Source of the DNA: Symbiobacterium thermophilum IAM 14863
GTDB lineage: Bacteria > Bacillota > Sulfobacillia > Symbiobacteriales > Symbiobacteriaceae
Direction: 5' to 3'
Assembly (NCBI RefSeq): GCF_000009905.1
Contig: NC_006177.1
Coordinates: 1,054,001-1,118,000 of the forward strand
DNA: 64,000 nt
The notes beneath the pieces were generated by a model. The model was not told where the DNA came from. It did not search any database and worked only from the letters and a program-made list of their open reading frames with translations. Below, in pieces: positions 8,333-17,808 of this stretch (within the stretch, counting starts at the first letter, position 1; each line of letters opens with the position of its first letter). The translations under genes were made by a program, and so were the position numbers.

Positions 8333-8333
8333 G
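8317..8333 (+). promoter_or_regulatory. CtsR-like operator overlapping the hsp20 promoter
   Basis: The sequence GATCAAA-GAA-AGTCAAG matches the CtsR heptad direct repeat (R)GTCAAA-NAN-(R)GTCAAA with one mismatch per heptad. It covers the -35 region of hsp20. A further GGTCAA lies immediately downstream. CtsR itself is not in the window, so repression by CtsR is an inference from the known consensus. Confidence 0.65.
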
Positions 8334-8425
8334 GTCAATCCGCGCGGAAGACGAATGGCCGGTCTTGCCCTTGGCAAAGGCACCGAGCCCGAAGGGCATA
8401 CACTGCACCAGGAGGTGAGCCGGGC

Positions 8426-8782
8426 ATGGCGAGGGCCAGGGAAAGGGCGAACGCACATCAGCCCATGGTGACCCACGGCGACGTGATCGTGGTGAGATCG
8501 TGGGACGGAGTCAGCAGGCCGGCCGGCGGCGGGGCGGTTTCGGACGAAGGCGCCCGGGCCTTGGAGACCCTGCGCGTGGGCCCTTCGGATCGGGGCGGTG
8601 CGCCCGACAGGGAAGCCACCGGTTCGGAGACCGTCCCGGCCGCTTCTGCCGACGGCGCGGGCGAAGGGGGAGCCCCTGCCGGGGAGGCGGTGAGCGGCGG
8701 GGACCCACAATCCATACCCGACGCCGACCCGCCGGTGCCGCAGTACGAGTTCGGCACCTGGCGGCTGGTCCGATACGGCTGA
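8426..8782 (+). CDS. Hypothetical low-complexity protein
   Basis: The 118-residue frame starts at an ATG behind AGGAGG (about ten bases upstream) and ends before a strong terminator, so it is probably real. The N-terminus holds MVTHGDVIVVRSWDG and the C-terminus YEFGTWRLVRYG. The middle is rich in Gly, Ala, Glu, Pro and Ser and is likely disordered. There is no signal peptide, membrane segment or recognisable domain, and no function can be proposed. It is divergent from hsp20; the shared 190-bp intergenic region holds the CtsR-like box. Confidence 0.55.
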   Translation: MARARERANAHQPMVTHGDVIVVRSWDGVSRPAGGGAVSDEGARALETLRVGPSDRGGAPDREATGSETVPAASADGAGEGGAPAGEAVSGGDPQSIPDADPPVPQYEFGTWRLVRYG

Positions 8783-8831
8783 CGACATCGGGCTGAGGTA
8801 CCGTGAGGGGAGTGCCGGTGCGGCAAGGCAG

Positions 8832-8868
8832 AAGGCGGGAACGGCAGCGTACGCCGTTCCCGCCTTTT
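8832..8868. terminator. Bidirectional terminator
   Basis: A 14-bp perfect stem (8832-8845 with 8853-8866) has a 7-base loop and a TTTT run at its 3' edge. It lies between convergent genes. Confidence 0.8.
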
Positions 8869-8879
8869 GCACAGTCCGG

Positions 8880-10748
8880 TTAGATCCTGAACCGCCCCAC
8901 CTGCTCCCGCATCTCTTCCGCGGTCTCCGCCAGCCGCTGCGCAGCCTCCGCGACCCGCTCGGCGGATTCGTTCATCGCCTCCACCGAGGAGGCCACCTCC
9001 TGGGCGACGGCGGCATTCTCCTGGGATACCTGGGCGATGCGGTCCACCGCGGCGGTCACCTGCGCCGCCCCCGCAATCAGCTCCCCGGTCGCCTCGTTGT
9101 TGGCCCGGACCGTCTCGGATACGACCTGGAAGGTGGCCATCACCTCGCCGGCCATCGCCTTGCTCTTCTCCACGTCCACGGCCACGTCGTCCATGTCCGC
9201 CGCGGCCTTGTGCACGGCGTCCAGGATCACCGCCAGGGAGTTGCCGGCCTCGCCTGCCAGCTTGGTTCCGGCGGCAAGCCGCTGTGTCCCCGCTTCCATG
9301 GCGGCGACGGCCTCCGCCGTGCCCTCCTGGATGTTCCGGATGAGCGTCGTGATCTCCTCGGCCGAAGTGGACGACCGCTCCGCCAGCTTCCGCACCTCGT
9401 CGGCCACCACCGCGAACCCTCGGCCGTGATCCCCGGCCCGGGCCGCCTCGATGGCCGCGTTCAGGGCCAGCAGGTTGGTCTGGTCGGCGATCTCCATGAT
9501 GGTCTCACTGATCGTGCCGATCTGGCCCAGGAGCCGCTCCAGCTCCCGCATGCGCCCTGCTGCGTGGGCCACCACCTCGTCGGTGGCCACCATTTCGTCC
9601 AGCGTCCGCTCGATGACGTCCGCGCCGGACCGCGCCTGCTCCATCGCCTGAGCCGCCCGCTCTGCGGTACTCCATACCCGCTGGGCCATCTGGTCCAGGC
9701 TTTCGGTCATGTGTTTCAGCAGTTCCGTGGCCTGTCGGATGTCCTCCGCCGACCGGGCGGCACCTTCGGCGATGGAGCCGATGATCTCCTGCAGCCGCCC
9801 GACCGTGATGTTGACCTCGGAGGTCTCGTGGGCCTGCTGCGACGCCCCCGACGCCACGTGGCCGATGGCCTCGGCGGTCGATGCGGCCGCCTCCGCCGAC
9901 GACCGGGCGAACCCGGTCAGCTCGACCGAGGCCGCTCTCACCGCCTCGGCGCTGCGGCTGACCCGCTGCAGCACGTCGTGCAGGTTCCGGGCCATCTCGT
10001 TGAACGCCCGGATGGTGTTGCCGACCTCATCCTGCGAGGTGACGGTCACCTCCTGAGCGGACAGGTTGCCGGCCGCGATCGCCGCCGCGGCTTCCGACAG
10101 GTTCCGGATCGGCCGGAGCAGCCGGCGGGACATGACCAGGGCCACCGCCAGGCCGAGGACCACGGCGGCGAACGAGGCGGCGATCACGCCCACGTCCAGG
10201 ACGCCCGCCAGGTTCCGGCTGCCGGTGAGATCGGCCGAAGTCCCCGACGTCAGCGACTCCACCAGGCTGTCCACGGCCGCGGTCATCTCCCGGAGGGTCG
10301 GGACGGCCTCCGTCTGCATGAGGAGGATGGCCTGGGACTGGCGCTGGCTGCGCAGGTGGTTCCGAATCCTGTCCACGGCGTCGGTGTAGGCGCCGTGCTT
10401 CTCCTGGATGTCCAGCAACTGCTGACGGACCGTTTCGTCCTCGGCGATCTCCAGCAGCTGTTGCAACGTCTCCGGCACCCGTGTACCGGCGGCCTGGTAG
10501 TCGGCGATGTCACGGGAGTCGGCGTACAGCACGTAGTTGGCGATGCCGGTGGCCTCACGCAGCAGGTCGGCCTGGAGCTTCTGGGCCCCGATGGCCAGCG
10601 CGTAGCTCCGGTCGATGCCTTCGAGTTCCCGCAGCAGCGTCTGGGTCGCGAGCCGGCTGACGAAGCCCACGGCGATCAGGAGCGCGATGAGAACCAGGGG
10701 AGAGGCGAGCAGTTTCCACGCGATTCCGGATCGGACCTGCCTGCGCAT
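8880..10748 (-). CDS. Methyl-accepting chemotaxis protein
   Basis: The 622-residue membrane chemoreceptor has TM1 at about residues 11-30 and an all-helical extracellular four-helix-bundle-like sensor at about 32-185. TM2 follows at about 187-207, then a HAMP domain ([20 protein letters not shown]) and a cytoplasmic coiled-coil signalling domain. The hairpin tip is clear: [20 protein letters not shown], followed by [18 protein letters not shown], where CheA/CheW bind. The ATG at 10748 has GGAGG upstream and an extra upstream ATG is rejected. The ligand is unknown, and no che genes lie nearby. Confidence 0.93.
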   Translation of the reverse strand: MRRQVRSGIAWKLLASPLVLIALLIAVGFVSRLATQTLLRELEGIDRSYALAIGAQKLQADLLREATGIANYVLYADSRDIADYQAAGTRVPETLQQLLEIAEDETVRQQLLDIQEKHGAYTDAVDRIRNHLRSQRQSQAILLMQTEAVPTLREMTAAVDSLVESLTSGTSADLTGSRNLAGVLDVGVIAASFAAVVLGLAVALVMSRRLLRPIRNLSEAAAAIAAGNLSAQEVTVTSQDEVGNTIRAFNEMARNLHDVLQRVSRSAEAVRAASVELTGFARSSAEAAASTAEAIGHVASGASQQAHETSEVNITVGRLQEIIGSIAEGAARSAEDIRQATELLKHMTESLDQMAQRVWSTAERAAQAMEQARSGADVIERTLDEMVATDEVVAHAAGRMRELERLLGQIGTISETIMEIADQTNLLALNAAIEAARAGDHGRGFAVVADEVRKLAERSSTSAEEITTLIRNIQEGTAEAVAAMEAGTQRLAAGTKLAGEAGNSLAVILDAVHKAAADMDDVAVDVEKSKAMAGEVMATFQVVSETVRANNEATGELIAGAAQVTAAVDRIAQVSQENAAVAQEVASSVEAMNESAERVAEAAQRLAETAEEMREQVGRFRI

Positions 10749-10890
10749 TGGGGCTACCTCCAGATACCGAGATGCCAAGATGATGCTTTTCTCCCATTAT
10801 GCCACGAGACGTTAATAGTTTGAGTACGTAATGTTGGTCGTGCTTTCCTTTAGCCTTGCGAGGACAGATCTCCTGCCGGCCACCCGGTCC

Positions 10891-11628
10891 TCACCGCGCC
10901 AGCCGTACGGGAAGCTCCCCGCCCAGGACGGCGCCCTCCGGGGTCACGTGCGTGACGAAGGCCCGGATCTCCACCCCGGCCCGAGCCACTTTGCGCAGGG
11001 TTTCACCGAAGAACGGATCGATCTCGTCCCACGGGCCGAAGGCCTGGGCGTCGTCCCGCTGCGTGATGAAGCAGACGGCCGCCCTGTACCCTTCCCGCAC
11101 GGCCCCGGCCAGTTCGTCCAGGTGGCGGGCGCCGCGGGCCGTCGGCGCGTCCGGGAACCGCGCCACGCGGGCGCCGTCCGCGTCCGGCAGCACGGAGGTG
11201 ACGGACTTCACCTCCACCAGGCACGGGGGCAGGTCCGGCGCGGTCAGCAGGAAATCGATGCGGCTGCCGCCGTACCGGTACTCGGGACGTACCTCGGTGT
11301 ACCCGGCGAAGGGAGCGCAGCTCCCCGCGACCACCGCCTGGTGGAAGAGCTTCCCGGGCAAGGATGTATCCACCGAGACCCAGGTGGACCCGGTACGGAC
11401 CATGAGCAGCCTGCCGGCGGTCTTCCGGCCCCCGAACGGCCGGGTTGGCTGCGCAGACGCGTCGCCTTGCAGCGTCACGATCACCGGCGCACCGGGCACC
11501 AGAAGCTCCTTCATACGGCCCGATGAGGCCACGTGCACCGGCACCTCCCGGCCGTCCTCCAGGCGGACCCGGGCGACGAAGCGGTTGGGGCGTTCGAGAA
11601 AGGTGGCCCGCAGACGAAGTTCAGCCAA
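10891..11628 (-). CDS. sfsA: SfsA-family protein
   Basis: The 245-residue protein is full length for SfsA (sugar fermentation stimulation protein A). Characteristic segments are ATFLERPNRFVARV near the start, SSGRMKELLVPG, the nuclease-like YRYGGSRIDFLL with Asp, CLVEVKSVT with Glu and Lys, and FPDAPTARGARHLDEL. The (D/E)-(E)VK arrangement fits a PD-(D/E)XK-like fold, and the exact role is still debated in the family. A TTG at 11628 behind AAAGGAG is the best start; GTG at 11649 would bury that SD. It is transcribed away from the PTS regulator gene. Confidence 0.88.
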   Translation of the reverse strand: MAELRLRATFLERPNRFVARVRLEDGREVPVHVASSGRMKELLVPGAPVIVTLQGDASAQPTRPFGGRKTAGRLLMVRTGSTWVSVDTSLPGKLFHQAVVAGSCAPFAGYTEVRPEYRYGGSRIDFLLTAPDLPPCLVEVKSVTSVLPDADGARVARFPDAPTARGARHLDELAGAVREGYRAAVCFITQRDDAQAFGPWDEIDPFFGETLRKVARAGVEIRAFVTHVTPEGAVLGGELPVRLAR

Positions 11629-11682
11629 CGGTTCTGCTCCTTTCACCACGTGCGGAGTCCAACCCCTGTGGACCGCCTTTCC

Positions 11683-11711
11683 TTGACCGTTCGGGGTGGC
11701 TCGCCTATGCT
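11683..11711 (+). promoter_or_regulatory. Sigma-A promoter of the PRD regulator gene
   Basis: TTGACC (11683-11688) and TATGCT (11706-11711) are separated by 17 bases, about 95 bases upstream of the ATG at 11806. Confidence 0.6.
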
Positions 11712-11805
11712 AAAGATTACAGGCTTTTCGTGTCTGCAAGTAATCAGAGGTCTGCCGCTCTCAGAGACAGATTCGCAACCACAGAAGCAGTCGGGGGTTG
11801 GCGCG

Positions 11806-13734
11806 ATGGGCAACAAAAGCGATCTGATCGGCATCCTGCGGAGGCAGGAAGACTGGGTCCCGGCTTCGACTCTGGCCAGAATGCTCCAGGTATCGACCCG
11901 CACCATTCGCAACTACGTCGTGGCGATCAACGGGGGGCGTGACGAACCACTCATCCTGTCGAGCTACAAGGGATACCGGTACAACCGGTCAGCCGCTGTC
12001 ATCCCAGAGCCCCACAGGAGCCGTGACGACCTGAAGCCCGAAGATCGCGTCAGCCTGATCGCCAGGCGCCTGGTCTCCTCGCGGGGGAGCGTGAACTTCT
12101 ACGACCTGGCTGAAGAGCTGTGCGTCAGCGATGCTACGCTGGAGCGCGACCTGACCAAGGTGCGCGAAGCCCTCCGGCCGTTCGCCCTGAAGGTCTTCCG
12201 GGAGTCGGACCAGATCCTGATCGCGGGGATGGAGAGGCAGAAGCGGAAGTACATCAGCCACCTGCTTTCCAGCGATCAGCAGAGCGTCCTGTCGGTGGCG
12301 TTGGACGAGTTTTTCGAGGGCACCGTCGACCGGTACACGGAGTTTGAGCGGTACGCCCGCGGACTGCTGAAGCGGTTTGGCATCTACGCCGACGACTACG
12401 GGTTCCGGAACATCGTCATCCATCTGGTCGTGACGCTGGAGCGCGTCGCCAACGGAGAGAGCATTACCGAAAATGTTCCGCTGAGTACCCTCCGCGACCG
12501 CAAGGAGTACGAGGTCGCCCTCTGCATCGGGGAGTACGTCCGGGAGAACTACGGCGTCGTGCTCACCGACGCCGAACTGTACTATGTCGCCCTTACCATT
12601 TCCACCAACAGCAATCTGCTGAAGTACAAGCTAATTACACCCACCAATATTCGCGAGTACATCGAGGAGAAGTACATCCTGCTCGCCAAGATGGCCCTGC
12701 GGCGCTTGGAGGACACCTTCTACCTGGAGCCGTTCGACGATGATTTTGTCATCCAGTTTACCATACACATCCGCAACCTGATCCAAAGGGCATTGACCGG
12801 CTCTCACGTCAAGAATCCCCTCGTCGGGAAGTTCAAGACGACATACCCCTTGATCTATGACATGGCTGTGCTCGTCGCCAATCAGCTCCGGGAGATCGAG
12901 GGGATCCACGTCCCCGACGACGAGATTGTCTTCATCGCGTTCCACATCGGGGCCTATCTGGAGCAGAACAAGGCCGACCGCGGGCGGATCAACACCCTGT
13001 TTGTCTACGCCGACTACCACAACATGCACGAACCGGTGCTGACCAAGATCCAACAGGCTCTTGACCAGGACCTGAACATCGTCGCGGCCGTGCCGGTGCG
13101 GGAGTTTGCCTTCGCACCCTACGATTGCCAGTTGATCATCTCCACCGTGCCCGAGACCGTGGTCGAAGGGTTGCCCGTGGTATACGTCAACGTCTTTCCC
13201 ACCGAAGCCGACCTGAAGGTCATCCGCAGGAAGATTGAGGAGATCCGGCTGGACATGCGGGCGGCCTCCGTCCGGGACCATATCCAGCGCTTTGCCGTGC
13301 CGGCCCTGTTCAGGCGGAACGTCTATGCTGAGGACGAGTTCGCAATGATCCGCATACTGACGCAGGAGTGCGCCCACCTGGGATTGTGTCCGCCTTCCTT
13401 CGAGCAAGAGGTGTTGGATCGTGAGGCGATGTCGTCCACCGCTTTTCCGAACCAGGTTGCGATCCCGCACTCCCTGCAGCACAGCGCAACCCGTTCCTTC
13501 TTGTCGATCGTTGTCAACGAGCGGCCGATGCGGTGGGGGAACTTCGACGTACGGATCATCATCTTGATCGGCGTGTGCAAGGACGATCGCAACACGTTTC
13601 AGGAGTTCTTCAGTGACCTCGTCTCGGTTCTCTGCAACGAGATCGCAACCCGTCAGCTGATTCAGTGCGACAGCTACGAGGCCTTCCTCCAGACCCTGAC
13701 GCGGTTTCTGTTGGATCAGCAGTTTATCTCGTGA
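11806..13734 (+). CDS. BglG/LicR-type PRD transcriptional activator with EIIB- and EIIA-like domains
   Basis: The 642-residue regulator has an N-terminal HTH (LARMLQVSTRTIRNYV), a second HTH-like segment (YDLAEELCVSDATLERDL) and PRD1 at about 163-270 with His206. PRD2 lies at about 280-390 with His321 and His380, an EIIB-like region at about 395-485, and a fructose/mannitol-type EIIA domain at about 505-642 with active His555 in VAIPHS. Such proteins activate PTS operons and are switched by EII/HPr phosphorylation. The EIIB-like region lacks the usual cysteine, and PRD1 shows Thr where a second His is common. The genes directly downstream encode the cognate PTS. ATG 11806 has a GGGGG SD. Confidence 0.87.
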   Translation: MGNKSDLIGILRRQEDWVPASTLARMLQVSTRTIRNYVVAINGGRDEPLILSSYKGYRYNRSAAVIPEPHRSRDDLKPEDRVSLIARRLVSSRGSVNFYDLAEELCVSDATLERDLTKVREALRPFALKVFRESDQILIAGMERQKRKYISHLLSSDQQSVLSVALDEFFEGTVDRYTEFERYARGLLKRFGIYADDYGFRNIVIHLVVTLERVANGESITENVPLSTLRDRKEYEVALCIGEYVRENYGVVLTDAELYYVALTISTNSNLLKYKLITPTNIREYIEEKYILLAKMALRRLEDTFYLEPFDDDFVIQFTIHIRNLIQRALTGSHVKNPLVGKFKTTYPLIYDMAVLVANQLREIEGIHVPDDEIVFIAFHIGAYLEQNKADRGRINTLFVYADYHNMHEPVLTKIQQALDQDLNIVAAVPVREFAFAPYDCQLIISTVPETVVEGLPVVYVNVFPTEADLKVIRRKIEEIRLDMRAASVRDHIQRFAVPALFRRNVYAEDEFAMIRILTQECAHLGLCPPSFEQEVLDREAMSSTAFPNQVAIPHSLQHSATRSFLSIVVNERPMRWGNFDVRIIILIGVCKDDRNTFQEFFSDLVSVLCNEIATRQLIQCDSYEAFLQTLTRFLLDQQFIS

Positions 13735-13752
13735 CCCCACGACAAGCGAGAT

Positions 13753-13780
13753 GCCTACCCAGATCTGGGTAGGCTCTTTT
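13753..13780 (+). terminator. Intrinsic terminator after the PRD regulator
   Basis: A 22-bp perfect palindrome (13753-13774) is followed by TCTTTT. It separates the regulator gene from the PTS operon. Confidence 0.75.
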
Positions 13781-13825
13781 GCTTGGGAACGTACACGCTT
13801 TTCCGCAGGCTAGGAAGTTCGTTGA

Positions 13826-13839
13826 TTTGAAGGTTCAAA
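13826..13839. promoter_or_regulatory. Candidate operator palindrome upstream of the PTS operon
   Basis: TTTGAA-GG-TTCAAA is a perfect 14-bp inverted repeat about 90 bases before the EIIB start. It is a plausible binding site for the PRD activator; this is inference only. Confidence 0.4.
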
Positions 13840-13930
13840 CACAGCGCCAGAACACTGAGCCTGGGACCACGGCCCGGACTCCGTCATGACGGACCACCGA
13901 CGGCGGGCTGAGAAAGGGGAGTTGCACGCG

Positions 13931-14233
13931 GTGTTCATCCTGTTGGCCTGCGGGATGGGTGCATCCAGTGGCTTTCTTGCACAGAGCATGCGAAAGGCGG
14001 CGAAAAGCCGGGGAATCGAGGCGACCATCAAGGCCGTCAGCGACACGCAGATTGATGATTATCTGAATGACATTGATGTCCTCCTCATCGGTCCTCACTT
14101 GAAGCATCGTTTCCGTGACATCGAGAGCAAGGCGGCCCCGTACCAGGTGAAGGTCGTCCTGGTTGATGAGCGCAGCTACGCGATGTTGGACGGAGAATCC
14201 GTTCTGAACCAGATCCTGGGCAGCAGCACCTAG
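13931..14233 (+). CDS. PTS lactose/cellobiose-family EIIB component
   Basis: The 100-residue cytoplasmic protein carries the phosphorylated cysteine at residue 7 in LLACGMGASSGFLA, the hallmark of the lactose/cellobiose EIIB family. It ends with the usual VLNQIL segment. It passes phosphate from EIIA to the sugar bound by EIIC. The GTG at 13931 lies nine bases after GGGGAG and is preferred over a TTG that would overlap the SD. It is the first gene of the operon EIIB-EIIC-EIIA-glucosidase-HPr. Confidence 0.9.
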   Translation: MFILLACGMGASSGFLAQSMRKAAKSRGIEATIKAVSDTQIDDYLNDIDVLLIGPHLKHRFRDIESKAAPYQVKVVLVDERSYAMLDGESVLNQILGSST

Positions 14234-14251
14234 AGGAGGGAGTCGACCCCC

Positions 14252-15493
14252 ATGAGCTTCATGCAGCGGTTCATGGACTGGATGCAGAATTCGGTCGGAC
14301 CGGCTACCGAGAAAGTGGCGAACAACGCTTGGATCTCTGGCTTGCAGAAGGCCATTCTCAAGGCCCTTCCCATGGTTCTGGTGGGATCGCTCATCACGAT
14401 CTACAACGTCGTCCGCAACTTCGCGCCCAGCCTGCCGGACCTGAGGCCCATCAGCACCTACACCTTCGGGCTCATCTCCCTGTTCATGGTGTTCTGCGTG
14501 CCGTACTACATCCTCGAGCTCAAGAACGTCCATAAGACGAAGTTTGTCGCCGGCTTCACCGGTATCGCCCTGTTCTTTATCATGCTGAACCCTACGGTCA
14601 CGGACCAGGGCTACGTGTTCAACTTCTCGGGCTTCGGCGCCGGCGGCATGTTCGTCGCCATCGTGGCGGGGCTCTTCACCGCCGCCGTCATGCTGCTGTT
14701 CCGGCGACTCACGTTCTTCAAGGAAGACAGCGTGATGCCGGACTTCGTCAAAGAGTGGTTCGACTCGATGCTCCCCATCTTCGTCGTGGTGTTCGTTGGC
14801 TGGCTGGTCGTCATCCGCTGGGGCTTTGACATCTACAGCGCGATCGTCGCCCTGTTCACGCCGCTGATGAGCATCGCCCAGTCGCTGCCGGGCATGATCC
14901 TCCTGTACCTGATTCCCACCGTCTTCTACTCCATGGGCATCAGCGGCTGGGTCTTCCAGCCCATCCTGAACCCCGTGCAGCTCTTCGCCATCAACGCGAA
15001 CGCCGAGGCGGCGGCAGCCGGCGCTGTGGCGCAGTACCCGTTCACGGCGGAAACCACGTACGCGTTTTTGAGCCTCGGCGGCCGTGGCGCCACGCTCTCG
15101 CTGGTGCTGCTCCTCCTGTTTGCGCACTCCAAGCGCCTGAAGGCCCTGGGCCGGGCGTCCTCGGTACCGGCAGTGCTCAACATCAACGAGCCGGTCGTGT
15201 TCGGCACCGTCGCCTGGAACCCGATCCTCATGATCCCCATGTGGCTCAACGGCCTGATTCTCCCGTTGATCACCTACTTCGCCCTGAAGACCGGGCTGGT
15301 CCCCATCCCCACCGAGGTCTTCACCATGTGGTACGTCCCGATCGGCATCTCCAGCTGGCTCGTGACCAAGAGCGTTTCGGGCCTCATCCTGACCGCCGTC
15401 AACTTCTTGGTCTCCCTGGCCATCTGGTTCCCCTTCTTCAAGCTGTACGACAGCCAGGAAGCGGCGAAGGAAGCTCAGGCAGCGGCCGATTAG
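14252..15493 (+). CDS. PTS lactose/cellobiose-family EIIC permease
   Basis: The 413-residue membrane permease has about ten hydrophobic segments. The family motifs LSLGGRGATLSLVL and NINEPVVFGTV mark the sugar-binding core of cellobiose/lactose EIIC proteins. It translocates the sugar while EIIB phosphorylates it. An excellent SD (GAGGAGGGAG) sits before ATG 14252, only 18 bases after the EIIB stop. Pairing with a GH1 6-phosphoglucosidase points to cellobiose, arbutin/salicin or another beta-glucoside. Confidence 0.93.
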   Translation: MSFMQRFMDWMQNSVGPATEKVANNAWISGLQKAILKALPMVLVGSLITIYNVVRNFAPSLPDLRPISTYTFGLISLFMVFCVPYYILELKNVHKTKFVAGFTGIALFFIMLNPTVTDQGYVFNFSGFGAGGMFVAIVAGLFTAAVMLLFRRLTFFKEDSVMPDFVKEWFDSMLPIFVVVFVGWLVVIRWGFDIYSAIVALFTPLMSIAQSLPGMILLYLIPTVFYSMGISGWVFQPILNPVQLFAINANAEAAAAGAVAQYPFTAETTYAFLSLGGRGATLSLVLLLLFAHSKRLKALGRASSVPAVLNINEPVVFGTVAWNPILMIPMWLNGLILPLITYFALKTGLVPIPTEVFTMWYVPIGISSWLVTKSVSGLILTAVNFLVSLAIWFPFFKLYDSQEAAKEAQAAAD

Positions 15494-15569
15494 CGTTTCG
15501 TCCGGGAAAGGGGGCGGCACGTGCTGCCGCCCCGTTCCTTAATCACCGTCTGGGGGGATTCCGTTCTAT

Positions 15570-17353
<1,784 letters not shown>

Positions 17354-17423
17354 CACGGAGGCTCATTCTGTGCAGAGGCTCCTCCGGGAGGACGTCCGCA
17401 GACCATCATCAGGAGGCAGCGGG

Positions 17424-17681
17424 ATGCAACAGTTTACCCACACAATTCGCGACGAGCTTGGTCTCCATGCCCGTCCGGCCGCCCTGCTGGTTCGTCTCAG
17501 CACGCAGTACAAGTCCAGGATTACGCTCACAAAGGGCGAAAAGGTGGCGGACGCGAAGGGGATCTTTGCCGTCATGACGCTGGGCGTCAAGTGCGGGGAC
17601 ACCCTGACGGTGACCGTGGAGGGCGAGGACGAGCTTGAGGCGGCGGAGGCCCTCCGGGAGTTCTTCCAGCGGCAGCTGTGA
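17424..17681 (+). CDS. HPr-like phosphocarrier lacking the Ser46 regulatory site
   Basis: The 85-residue protein aligns over its full length with HPr. The phosphorylated His15 is present in LGLHARPAA. At the Ser46 position of Bacillus HPr (KSIMGVMSL) this protein reads KGIFAVMTL, so the residue modified by HPr kinase is Gly. It can thus probably carry phosphate but not take part in CcpA-type catabolite repression. AGGAGG precedes ATG 17424. It is the last gene of the PTS operon, which suggests a carrier dedicated to this sugar system. Confidence 0.9.
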   Translation: MQQFTHTIRDELGLHARPAALLVRLSTQYKSRITLTKGEKVADAKGIFAVMTLGVKCGDTLTVTVEGEDELEAAEALREFFQRQL

Positions 17682-17808
17682 GCTCCTCGCCGGCCCCCCA
17701 TGCGGCGCCCGGTGCTCCCACCGCTTTTCCCTCCCCATGAGGGGGGAGGTGTAGCCACCCCCTATGTCTAAGAATGCGAGGGAGTTCTCGACAAAGGAGG
17801 ACGCGCCC

